From contig OU612067.1 in assembly GCA_914767715.1 (NCBI GenBank), positions 1,984,001 to 2,048,000 on the forward strand: a DNA stretch of 64,000 nucleotides. The letters are read 5' to 3'. The first letter of the stretch is position 1. Each line of letters begins with the position of its first letter. The position numbers were made by a program, and so were the translations under genes. The stretch comes from Membranipora membranacea. Lineage: Eukaryota > Bryozoa > Gymnolaemata > Cheilostomatida > Membraniporidae. Shown here piece by piece: positions 26,477 to 38,497 of this stretch. The notes beneath the pieces are model-generated. The model ran no database searches. It worked only from the letters and a program-made list of their open reading frames with translations, and had not been told where the DNA came from.

Positions 26477-27532
26477 TCAATATGGCTACAAATATAAGAC
26501 AACCTGATGACTCGTGAAAGTGTGGAAAGAAAATCTAGTGTAAATTGAGATCAATTTGTTGAAACTTGGTGACAAAATAATTAGTAGAGCAGAGGTCTTA
26601 GCACTCTGAGCTAAGACTGTATGAAGAAGCCACAACTCAAGCACAACACAGAATACAGGAGTGCCGTGTTTATATGAGTCAGGTCCTTTACAGCCTCTTC
26701 CTAAAACAGCCAGAATAACGTAAAAGATTTGTTTGCACAAATGAGGATAAATTTTTCATCAAATAACTGGCAAAATTATGACAGCTTAGATTATTTATTG
26801 TTGGGATTAACATTGTATTACTGAAACTATATTGTCAATAACATGAAGTAATAATGCGATTATACTGATACACAATAACTAGCATTACATAAATAACTTT
26901 CTACACGCTAACACACTAATAGCCCAAGACTATGGAAATAGCTCACAACCCTATTCCTCATCCTCCATTTCCCACATCAGCGTGACCAAAATGATCACAG
27001 TGGCAATGTGACCATTATTGTCTGGCAATGGCGAAGAAACCCCATCTTGCTATATCAAGAGTTTGTATATATCCAACTGGTGGTAGGATTTATGTAAGCC
27101 CTTTCGATGCCTCCATGACTTGTGTGTAACTGTACGACAGCGACTCGCAGGTGCCCCGTTCTCATTATTGCCCTTTTAATACGCCAAGGGCTGTATACCA
27201 GCTGTCAACGCGTACATGTCCTCACACAGTGACAAGGGTTAATTCAAAAATTATAAACATACATAGAAAAATTCTCTACTTGATCAAAACAATGCAGTTA
27301 CACCTTGATCTGTATAAAATGGGAAATTTCAATTTATTCTGCGAAAGCTTTAGAGATCAAACAAATTTGCCCACACAGCCTCCAGTGCCAGTCCAGTAAA
27401 GTGATGTACCTGCATTACTTTTTACACGATTTTAGTTCAGGACACAGAGTGCCTGTTTCTAAACAAGTGAGGTCCCCTTGTTGCCGTTACTAATGAGGCC
27501 ATAGTTCTTAGTGGCACATGTCGCACTTACAT
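26477..27532. other. Spacer upstream of ZIP gene 2
   Basis: Presumed promoter and leader of ZIP gene 2. An unsupported open frame lies around 27050-27190 on the minus strand. I do not see splice sites that would make it an exon. Confidence 0.35.
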
Positions 27533-29958
27533 TCATTCATCGATCAGGGTCCATCGGTCCATAAACCATTGAATTATATCAATCAAACCATCAATAATTA
27601 AAATATGAACATAACGCAGGGATAGACGGAGACCATCATGCAGAGCAAAGCAGAGCACGGTGTTGGGTGTCGGCTAAATTATCCCTCTGGGACAATGAAT
27701 TAGAACAGACATTTGACCACAACAATTACCCTCAGTTCGGAGAGGACGGAGCTTCCGGCTAAGCCTGATGTCCCGAGTCTGATGGGCGCTGAGCTGAGCA
27801 ATATGCCCTCAACCTGAAGCCATTACATGGTCAATTTCCTAAGGTCAGACCCAAATAAACTGTTTATGTTCTAAATTTGTCGTAAATACCTGATAGAAAC
27901 TGCTGCTAGATAAGAGGACTCACCAGTACAGACAAGAGGAGAGTAAGTGGAGGTCTGATCTGCGAGAACTGAGGCTTAGTCTGATCACTACCGAAATGTA
28001 CTAGTGATGAGCTACTATAGAGAATATCTCCCTGTCCTCCACTTTATATGAAACTGAGTACAGTCTGTAAATACAAGGTCGAGGACATAATGCAATGAAT
28101 GGAGAACTGAAGCTGAATATATACTTCAAATTGTATAACCACAATAACTGAAGTTTAAATCATGATATGTCAAGTTTGGCTTTGATCCAGGTCTGTCATA
28201 ACAAACAAGTGAAGAAAAAACAGAAATGTGATACCTGATAAGTGACTCCTGACCATTAATATGTGTCACTAAATAACGAGGCCCGAGTGCTGAGGCCGGA
28301 GCTGACCACATTGAAGGGCATAAACAGTGGAAATATCAAAACATGTTTTCAAACAATATGTAAAAATTATCATCAAGTAATTTTTATGTAAGCACAATAT
28401 GTATAACTGATTAAATGACTGCATATTAGAATTTCAAATTTTCCTCAATTCTGAATTTAAAGGCAGTTATTATCTTTAATATTAACAACAACAACCTACA
28501 AAAATGCATCAAGATGCAAATTAGATTGTCACCAAGTCAATATTTTTAATAAACCATTGATTCATATTCTATGAAGGTAGCCAAAGAAATAAATTATTCT
28601 TTTGAAAAAGCATAAGTCATCCAGTGCAAAGAATGAGTTCTAAGATAGAAGCCCTAATAATGATCTGTGTAACATGGAGGTATGCATACCTATGTATGAA
28701 TATATAACCCTCTCCGCCTTGTTTCAAGTGTTTAAGCTGTGCCGCCCATGCACTCTGATTGACTATGGTGTATGACTGCAGTTTTATATACAAGCAAATC
28801 TAACAACTTGTAGACTGCATGTCATCTGAACAAACACATATATCTAGGTAGGCATCCTATGGTCATTAGCCAATAGGCTGTCAGTATTCTTATGTATCAA
28901 TAGAACCACGCTCATCCCAAATGGGGACTTGACACAATTATTATGTCATCATTGTGATATTTTAAACAGGCAGCTTGTTTGATATGTTATGGGTATCATG
29001 TGACCTTGTTGTGACCTTGTTGTGATGGAAACAGAGGATATGAGCTGACAAATACTGCACTTTGTCGGCTCTTGAAACGACGCCAACAAATTCACTGGAG
29101 CCATGACTACCCCAATCTCACAGCCCCAGCACGAGTGGAGCCATGACTACCCCTAATCTCACTACCCCCAATCTCACTACCCCAGCACGAGTGGAGCCAT
29201 GACTACCCCTAATCTCACTACCCCTAATCTCACTACCCCCAATCTCACAACCCCAGCACGAGTGGATCTGTTGAGTGATTTAGCAAAACAAATACTTTCA
29301 GCACAGGCATCTAATTTTGTGTGTTTCACAGCACAGAGATTATTGCCATTTCCTAATTATCAAACCAATTTGATTTAATATTTGCTGGTATTTTTATGAG
29401 ATAATATAAGAATATACGATAAGACCACCAACAGGGTAAAAAATACCGCCCAGTCCCAGATCAAAGTCAGCTAAACCATCGCCTAGTATAGCGTCATAAA
29501 ACTCAGACGTCTCCCACCTCGCTGTTGGAGGTACTGTTGACACACAAAGTTAGAAAATTAAATTATTTAGGCCAGTGGCGGCCGGAGTCTTTAAAATTGT
29601 CCATTTCAAGCACTGCGATAACGCAGAACTTTCTCACTTTTATCATTACTCCTATAGGGTGTGATTTTTTTTAGTTAATCTATTCAAGCGAAGAATGTCC
29701 AACAGCATCATACATACATAAAACAAGCTAAACACTGCTGATCTTATCTAACATAAGAAACAGTCGTCTCAAGAGTGAATAAATCAGCAGCAGATCTTAT
29801 TATAAAATTTTACAATTCTCCGGACATGTCGTCTCAGAGTCCTTATTATATAACCGTAACCTACCACTGGGCTGACCGCCTGCACCATTAATGGTACAGA
29901 TACTGAGATGTAAGGTCAGAATGCCCCAACAGGTCGGTTCATACAAACTAAGCCACAT
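27533..29958 (-). CDS. Candidate small secreted or membrane protein gene X2 (five exons)
   Basis: A hand-built model of 172 residues. Exons: 29958-29865, 29533-29447, 28036-27924, 27813-27730, 27673-27533, with phases that join throughout. The ATG is preceded by an in-frame stop. The N-terminus MWLSLYEPTCWGILTLHLSI could be a signal peptide. Exon 2 reads PPTARWETSEFYDAILGDGL and then DFDLGLG. Exon 3 has HFGSDQTKPQFSQIRPPL and a Leu-rich end. Exon 4 begins VEGILLSSAPIRLGTSG, and exon 5 begins PTPNTVLCFALHDGLRLSL. Splice donors are good (GTAGGT, GTGAGT). The exon 3 acceptor (GTGGAG) is weak. I recognise no domain. Exons 2 and 3 look most gene-like, and exon 5 could end earlier at an unseen donor. 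Confidence 0.35.
29094..29270. repeat. Imperfect minisatellite
   Basis: Three irregular copies of a long unit built from AGTGGAGCCATGACTACCCC and repeats of TAATCTCACTACCCC lie in the presumed large intron of candidate gene X2. Confidence 0.75.
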
Positions 29959-32900
29959 CAATCAGATAAAACTCTCAACTAGTCCCCACTAAACAGACTA
30001 GATATTGGTACGAATTTGCGTAAAATAGTAGCATTTTGCAATTCACACTTGTTTTGAAATCATTTGACTAAAGACCTGGATTCGTGTCCGAAGCTAGTCA
30101 CTGCTATACACACGTGTTTCACCGTCATAGCTGATGGCATAATCTGGAAAGAGGTAACCCATCCCAGAAAGTGAGTGTATGGAAAAGTATAAAAAATGGT
30201 AACAGAATACAAAAATAATCATAGTCGGACAGTCTTTAGCACTGCGATGTAACGAATTATCACAGTCTTTACTCTGTGAAAATATAGTGGTCATATGCAT
30301 ATGTGTATTGGGGAAGAATTTAAAAAAAATTTTAGTAGAAGATTTTCAGGTGCATGCACATATGCTTAATTTTTAAGTGCACACGGTTCATGATTATAGA
30401 TGATGATGATGTTTTATGACAGTTCTGTGAGCTGTCATGGTGCAGGAACAGAATCAGCCTTTCTGTTATCAAAAAGCAGACCCTCCTTTTGATATAAGAG
30501 ACGAAAGAGTTCTAATCTTATTGATTCCATTGATATCTGATGTCGGCATCACTGTATAACTTGATGTAACAAACAGATCAACATTTCTGCATCCATGTCA
30601 AGAGTCTTATATATACAAACTGAAGCGATAGGCAAGTGGCCAAAGATAGGCCAATAGAGGATGTTATATCTGGGCTTTGTCAGGGGCTATCAACCTCTTA
30701 TCTGTCTGCTTGTGTCTCACATCTTAAATCGAGCTTTCCAAACTCTTTACCATCGCCTGACAGCCTCCCTCTCTCTTGTGTGCTGATTGCGCAGTGAGCC
30801 AGATACTGGCACTATTATTGTAGGGCTGATATGAGTCAGAACAGAGACAGCCTCTAACAGAGTGTAAATAGTCAAGGGCTGCAGGTTAGATGTCATCCGA
30901 AAGTAGGATTATCCCAGGTAATTATCAAGTAAATTACAATCATAATGTTAATCCCTGATCAAACCAGGCAGTTATCGGGTAATTTACAGTAATAATTTTA
31001 ATCCCTGATCAAACCAACTGTAAAAATGTTACTTTATAGATGTGTAGCTGGAAAAGAGTAAATAATAAATATAAATCACAATCAGGCAGCTAACTACCTG
31101 CTAAGGCAGCACAACCGAACACTTGGGCAGCGCAGCGACAGCGCTCGGACAATACATTGGCAGTTATCCAGCTGTTAGATAGATATGTATACTGTTATAT
31201 ACCCTGATGATGGCAGACAGATAAACTTTGTGTATTCTGAAACTTCTGACGATAGGCAGCATAGAATATTACACAATATCAGTTTCTACTCATCAATCAA
31301 TAAATTCACATAATTTCTACTTAAACTAGACTGGAATATTTATAGCGATACAGAACTCTATTGTGTTAATTGGCCATTTGCCATCATTTATAGATAAATG
31401 TGAAAAGGAAATACCCAGCTGCTAAAGGTTCCCCCTGTGATCTACGTTTTTTACCAGCCTTGTGTTTTTCCACAACGTAAACATTATCAATGCCAAATGA
31501 AACTTCACAAATATGTCATAATATAAACTCTTATAGAAAATCTAATCGGCTCCACGTTGTGAAATAAATGTGAAACAGTTATCAACAACGAAATCAATAA
31601 AGTAAGCTAGCACTCTAGTGTTTGGATTTTCACATTTCGTAACATGATGAAACTTGTTGGAATTCATATACTTTGAGCATGACTAGTACCTTTTGTGTAC
31701 TTTGAAATGTGAAATGTTTGTAGCGGAATGGCTTTTTGAGATTAGACCCGATCGATCAATGCCTGTAGGATTAAACTGTGGCTTAGATATCTAAATCTTG
31801 TCCACTCATGTCAGACAGACAGATGCATGAATATAGTATAGGGTATAGTTGAGCTTGTGGTCATGTATATTATTGTCACAGAGTAAGACTATATATCTTA
31901 GTCATATCATTTTACCAGGTCACTCATTGAAGATTTATATATCTGAGTGTAGCACTAAATTGATACCACATTGAAGCTGTAAATAAGAAACCATCAAAAC
32001 AATCTTGATGAGTTAGACCTCATATAACAATAATCTATCCCGGATGTTGTTAGCCTAAATCAGACTGCACGTCAGAGGCTCTGTGCTAGTCTGGATGAGC
32101 TCAGACGGATACAGCCTATAGAGTCTCAGTGCATCGCTGTTTCTCAGAAGGAGACTTCAAATTACAAATGTCTTAAGTGGAATTTGTAGGTCCACAAGCA
32201 CAGCAGCCATTCTTTGTGGTGCCCCACCCCCATCCCCACCCTCTTTCCCGTAACTTATAATGTGAGCTCATGCTCTTCGTATTGAGTTTGATATTTGATA
32301 TGTGGACGCCAATGTTTAATCAGAGTGTAAGTAAATACTAACCTAATGTCAACAATACGTAGTGACTCACTCCTCACACTATTCAGTCTCATTCACAAAG
32401 ATTATCAGTACTACATTTCAACATTCCAGACGGACGACGTGAATGTTTTGTCAATGAAAGATAATATTCAGTGAGAAATTGGCGGGATTATCATTGCGTC
32501 ATACTGTCTGGTGTCAGGCCTGGAATAAGGGGAAGTTTTACTGATGAATGACTGATGAATTATTGTTTGCAGATCACTCATCATTGTTTTGCAATCACAC
32601 CCAACACACCGGGTGCCCCATAGTGCACAGGTAAAGCTACACGGCACTATGTGAGCCAATGTGACCATATTATATCCGACTTATGTTAGTCGCAGGCAAA
32701 AACCCACCATTATCAGTCCTATTGTGTCATGCTGTCTCAATTAGTTATTGGATGATGCTGAATGGAATGGAAATGGTCTTGCTTATTAGTTTTCAAAGCT
32801 TTTAAGTTTGTCATTGATACATTGGTAGGTAAAAATCAGGGTTGAACTCTGCTTTCAATAGGTGGAGATATCAAAGGAAAAACAGCAGGGAAGAGTTTTT

Positions 32901-35900
32901 CGATCAGAAGATGTTAACAACAGAATTAAAAACAGAGAAAGTTTCTGTTACAGTCAACACCAGTAGGTCATATTCTGCTTGAGTTCTCGTTGACTCTCCT
33001 ATATAACAACATTTATGAGCTGAGCTGACTAAGCGTGATATTACATTTTAATTTGTTCTTATGATTTCATTTTTATACCATCAACCTCAGGTGTGAAGAG
33101 TCTGAACGGCAATTGTCATATTTGCGGTTCTTGAAAGCTAGTAACAGTTCATGAATGAAAGTGAGTAGATAGTGGTAATCTGCCTCAACGGTACTGGACT
33201 CCTTACTCGCATTTATATATGGAATTATGGACAAATAGGTGCATGTCATGGAAAAGATAAACGAGTGAGCAGAACAGGTTTGACACATAGTAATACTGGA
33301 CATGTTTGTATCTGCTACAGCACTAGCTACCCGGCTCAAGTCATTGCTCCACAGTCCAAAATTCAAGGAGTCAAAGGAATGTTTTAGCATGATGATGATC
33401 AGTCAAGAGACTGGAGAAGATAGATAAGATGGAACCAAGGATAGAACATAATTATGCATAGATTGGTTGAACTTGGTTGTACACTTAAGTCTTATAATTA
33501 TATATTTATGAGTTGTGAGGTGTTACTGTTTCCACTGTTTTAGGGTGCCAACTATTTAAACTAAAACTAAAAGACACAAACAAGTGAACAACAACAACAA
33601 GCAAGGCTACTACTTGAGTTGACAACTCTAGTTTGAACCCAATTCCAAGTCCCAACCACAAGCTGCTTATCAACCTAAAGAGTAGACACAACAGCAGGCT
33701 GTCTTTGTTTGGTACAAAATAACTGACACTGACAGTCAGTAGAGTAGTACTCCGTGATGAGACCAACTATTTTTCTGATTTCATGGTCTCTTGATCAATT
33801 GCTGTAATTCAAATTGTGACTTACTACTTGTATGCTATATAGCCTCACACAACTGTTTTCTTGTCCTTTTTTCTCCTCCTATGCCTTCTTCTCAGGCTTC
33901 TGCTTGCAGTCAAGGTCTTTCACATTTTAGCTATGTGAATAATAAGTGAAAGATTGGCCAATCAAATCCGCTGTTTCAACTGAAACGGGATTTGTTGTTT
34001 ATTGAAACGCGCAAACAAAAATGTGAATTATCCAAAGGATTCGGTCGGGATTTGCTGGTAGGAGTAGACAACTATAGTTTTATAGATATACACTATGATA
34101 CTGTCTATGTATACTCTAGTCTACGGATTTGAAATTCCACGCAGGAGATAACTAGTTTTTCTATTCAAGGACAACAAGAGTGAGGGAATTGAGTGAAGTA
34201 GGATGTAGTGATCAAACATTAGCGTAGCCCATAAAACAGAAAACAATATATATTATTCTATGATTCACAGAGTGATCATCCTGGTGATATATCTATAAAC
34301 AGCCGGATTAGGAGTTCTGTGATCCTGACTGAGTGACTAACAGGATTTGTGTACGAAAACCTAAATGAAGTCACTCTTTAGGGTGCTGCATTTCCATTCT
34401 ACAACCAGTGTTTTGAAGGGGAAGGGCTAGTGACCGAGATCGAGTTATATCATATAGGCTCACATATGGTCAAAATGACCGTGGTCACAAGTCACAACAC
34501 AGAAACATAATCTTTAATATGAATGATAGCAAGAGAAGATTATCAGTTCAGACCTGTCCTCACTCTTTATAGGCTCCTGTGAGAGGATATTATTTGCTAA
34601 CAATGCCTAAATCCAAAACCGACATAGCTGTTCAGGGAACAGCGTCTTCTCCCCTTTGATCAGTTTGATATAAAGTCAATACGATGTCTAACATTCATAA
34701 ATTGATTATATACTCTGCCTAATTTAGCTTGTCATGATACTGGCAGTCAAGCGAGATCTGCTTATCCATTAAGATTTGAAGTAATATCAGTAATGTCACA
34801 GGTCCTATTTTAGGCTAGCAGTCGTCATGTTGATGTGGTTATCTGAGATTCTGATATGCCCAACTCACCCCAAAATAGCGTCATTGGATGTAGGCACTAC
34901 ATAACACACAGTCACTGTAAATTTAATGCCAACTTGCAACTCTCTGGTTACATTGAGAGAATAAGAATAAGAAGTTGTCCCGCTCTACAGTATGTTACAA
35001 CAACTTTAGTCATGACAAATTGACACACAATTTAACCATCAACATTCTGCACGTGAATGATGAAATTTGGAGTGCTGCAACAGAAAATTGAAACTCTTAC
35101 ATAGCATGCTAGCTAGATAATAATCACATGCAATATCGATGCTGGATTGGATGGAATTTGTCAAGCTGTGACTCAAAATTGTTTTCCTTTGTGATCTAAT
35201 AATATGCATTTTTGTTAGTTCTACTACAATCAATGGTTTGTGAGGACAACGTTGCCCAATGAACTCCCTCTCGAGACAGAGTTCATAGTATTAACACCAA
35301 CAAAAAAGGTATAATATGCTCTTACACTGACGGGTCATCCAATTATCTTGGGATTTCAGTAGGCATATTTACCCATGCAAAAAATGGAGATGTTGATCTC
35401 TAAGATGCAAACCAAATCTTCCCAGTTCACTTTCGGTGACATCCACAGTTTTTCAATCCTAATTGCAATAGGAAATTTCTAATCCAAAAACTGACAGCAC
35501 TCTAAATAAACCAAACGACCAGAATTCTAAATTACGCATATGAGATACCAGATCTTGTTGACTTTATTCGCTAGTCATGTAAGTGTGATAACAGTTTGAT
35601 TTAAGAGCAAACTTGCTGCAAGCTTTTGAGTAAAACGAATCTGTACTACCTGTACCCTAGTCACAATATTCCATTTACTAAAATTTAAAGCGCATTCCTA
35701 CCTCCTATGTAAAGATCTGTAACCTGTAATCTTGGTAAGATTATCTCACTTCTTACAGATTACTACTTGCAATGTACTATATAGTATGGATAACATTGAT
35801 GATAATATATCGTGCTGCGTCACGCATAAAATAACATGAGTTAGTATTGAACACTCCTAACCCCACCGCTGCAAAATACTGTCTATAATATTTATAAGAG

Positions 35901-37192
35901 AATTGGCTCTTTATTTATATCAATCACCAATTATACAAAGGCGGACAATCTCAAAACAAGGAGATTCGTGATTGGTCTGATTATGATTATTCTAGGGCTA
36001 AATTTTTTAGATACTCTGTCTAAGATTGTGATGTTTGAACATGAACAATGTCTATTTCAAAAATCCACATAATATTAAATTTGATTTCTGCTACCTGGTG
36101 GCTCATAAACTTTGACTCTAAAGTCACTTCTGAGTTATTGTTCTAGATTGACGTGCTGGGGATTATCATCAAATTCACAGATTATTTCCATTCTGTATTA
36201 CCAGTATAGAAAAGTGAACAGTGAAAGTTATTGCTGGCCAGAATTTTTACATCAAAATATGTTTAAAATGTGTTTAAAATATTTTTTGGTGCCTTGAGGT
36301 GCATGCAAGGTTTTCTATCTTCTCAACAGGATGATATCATGACCATATCATGTGTTTGGTCACATGATAGATGTGAGCCAAATCACTTGCCTTCCATGCA
36401 TAGGATGTTTCCTTATGTATACAAACAGATGATGGTGTGATAGATTCTTAAGGGCCACACATGTTGCTTTATATATAGCTCTATGTGAGGGCACAGAACT
36501 AAGATAATCTAATAATGACTCAGCGTCACACCATGTCCTAATTAATGGCCTAATGTCATCTCACTGTATAATCATATCTAATAAAAGAAAATATTAACAA
36601 TTCACAGTAATTTAAGTTATAATATCTAATGAGGACAATTTAGGGGAGGGGGTGTTTATTGGGAGTTGCCCTTTGATAGATCGAGAGGGAACGATACCTG
36701 ATTTAATGCTAGATCTATGTTCAATTGATCAACAGGGCCAATTTTTGATCCATTTTGTCTGCATTTTGAATTCCCCCTCCCATCCTACTGGTGACACAAC
36801 AGATGTTTGAATTGAACTTGATCTATAGGTAGGCCTATACTCAGATTGAGATTGCAGTTGACAATTCCCTTTACTTTACCTGTAGTTGCCTAAGGGGTCA
36901 CATCTGGATGTAGACCCAGTTTTTCACAAAAACTAATTTAATTATAAAGATTAATTTACTTAACCACTTTAATTGTTAATCTACGGCATTTATTGTGCAT
37001 TATGTTAACAGACTAAATTACTCTCCTAGCAACCAGACATAATCAATTGATGCCAACTGTGCGTTATTTCTGTGGAAATCCAGCTTTATTGACAATCTGC
37101 TGGTTTGTGGATTACTACACAGGTGTTTATTTACGTAAGATACAAGAAAAAATGCAACCTGCTTACATCATTATGTGATAATTAGAGACTTA
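29959..37192. other. Long interval without a supported gene
   Basis: About 7 kb of AT-rich sequence. Open frames at 33073-33390 and 33506-33766 on the minus strand have biased composition, no recognisable motif and no matching splice partners. A stop-free stretch at 32034-32186 on the plus strand is the most exon-like but has no partner. It probably holds regulatory DNA and eroded repeats. Confidence 0.4.
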
Positions 37193-37591
37193 AGGGTGGT
37201 TCACATTGTCCCAGATGTCATTGGGATGCCATCCCAGATGCTTATCCCAGATGGTCGCAGTCTTATGTTCACATTGTAAAATTCATCCCAGACTAGCAAT
37301 TAGGTTTTTGTCTGGGATAGTGCTGGGATAATGTTCACATTGTTTAGGATGCCAGATTGTCACAGATCGTCCCATATGATCCCAGATCATCCAAATGTTT
37401 AGTTCACATAGCACCCAGATGTAAAATGAGTCTTGGTCAGTCTGGGACAGCATCGGGAAAGTTTGACGCTTACAAACTTTCCCGATACTGTCCCAGACGG
37501 ACCCAGACAGTCTGGGATTGCGTCGTTTTCATGTTCACATTGACTGGGATGGCTATCTGGGATGGTCGTCTGGGACAATGTGCACCAGCCA
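37193..37591. mobile_element. Foldback MITE with TTA target duplication
   Basis: The ends are inverted repeats of about 20 bases (AGGGTGGTTCACATTGTCCC against TGGCTGGTGCACATTGTCCC). They are flanked by TTA at 37190-37192 and 37592-37594, the target duplication expected for Harbinger-type transposons. Inside are many copies of TCCCAGAT or its complement, and a central hairpin at 37437-37498 with arms of about 25 bases built on GGGACAG and CGGGAAAGTTTG. No transposase is encoded, so it is a non-autonomous element. Open frames of about 75-80 codons inside it are artefacts of the symmetry. Confidence 0.85.
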
Positions 37592-37594
37592 TTA

Positions 37595-38497
37595 GCCATT
37601 AGACAATGTGCACCAGTCATATATTATTTGAATAAGTGCTGGGGGTAGAAGGCTAAGCAGGATTATGCCTTTAATACTCAAATTAAAGGATTTTAATCTC
37701 TGCAGGGTGAAAAACCAAAGTGAGTCTGAGTTAGATCTATGGCATTACAAACATAGGATTAAAAGCTTGGCCATCGCATAAAAGGCAGGCAGAGCGAGAC
37801 AGGAGATCACAGTCAGCCCACTGGCTGTAGCGCAAACAAGTCATCTCTCTGGCTTGTGTATGAGTTGCACTATGCTCAATGTGGTGAATTTGAGTAGTGA
37901 ACTATGGCATGTGGGGCGGGTGCCTTGACGATTAGCGATGTTGCGCCAATGAGTTGATGGAAAGCAAACCTCCCTGCACTGGTTTGGCTTAGAGTATAAG
38001 CATGAGAGTGATGGGGCGAACATTGTTACACTCAAACAATGACGAGTTGGCAGCCTCCCTGGTTGCGCAACAGCGTAAACACACCAATTATGTCAAACCA
38101 CCAAAACTTACAAAATGCACTGAGGGATCGATGAGATTGATTGAGATGCTCATCAACACACTGGGGTAGCTTCATGCTGCTTGGGCCGGCCATGAGGAGG
38201 TTGTACTAGAGAAGGCCTCGAAACAGCGCTTGACTCATGGTTTCTAGCTGAAGACCTGTGTGTTGTGCAGTGGTACGCCCACCACTGTATGTTGTATCTT
38301 ATTTATCCTATGTGTAGCCACAGCTTTACTCTGTGATATCATTATGTACACTCATCGTCAATCAATAACAAAGTTTTATTTGACAAATAAATTTTCCCCT
38401 ATTTTTATGCCTCTTCCCCTCTGGGTATAATAATGGTTCCAAAATAGACTGGGTGAAATGGGTCACGATGCTGATGTTATAAAGGAGAAGACCCCAG
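37595..38497. other. Interval with higher GC, no gene supported
   Basis: From about 37770 to 38290 the GC content rises clearly above the flanks, as in an old transposable element or a degenerate exon region. I found no intact frame or known motif. Confidence 0.35.

Noticed and set aside
32034-32189. 51-codon plus-strand stop-free stretch with ARQRLCASLDELRRIQPIES
   Set aside because: It looks exon-like but has no start codon, no clear acceptor and no neighbouring exon on that strand.
37357-37620. Open frames of 73-81 codons on both strands
   Set aside because: They lie inside the MITE and mirror each other because of its symmetry.
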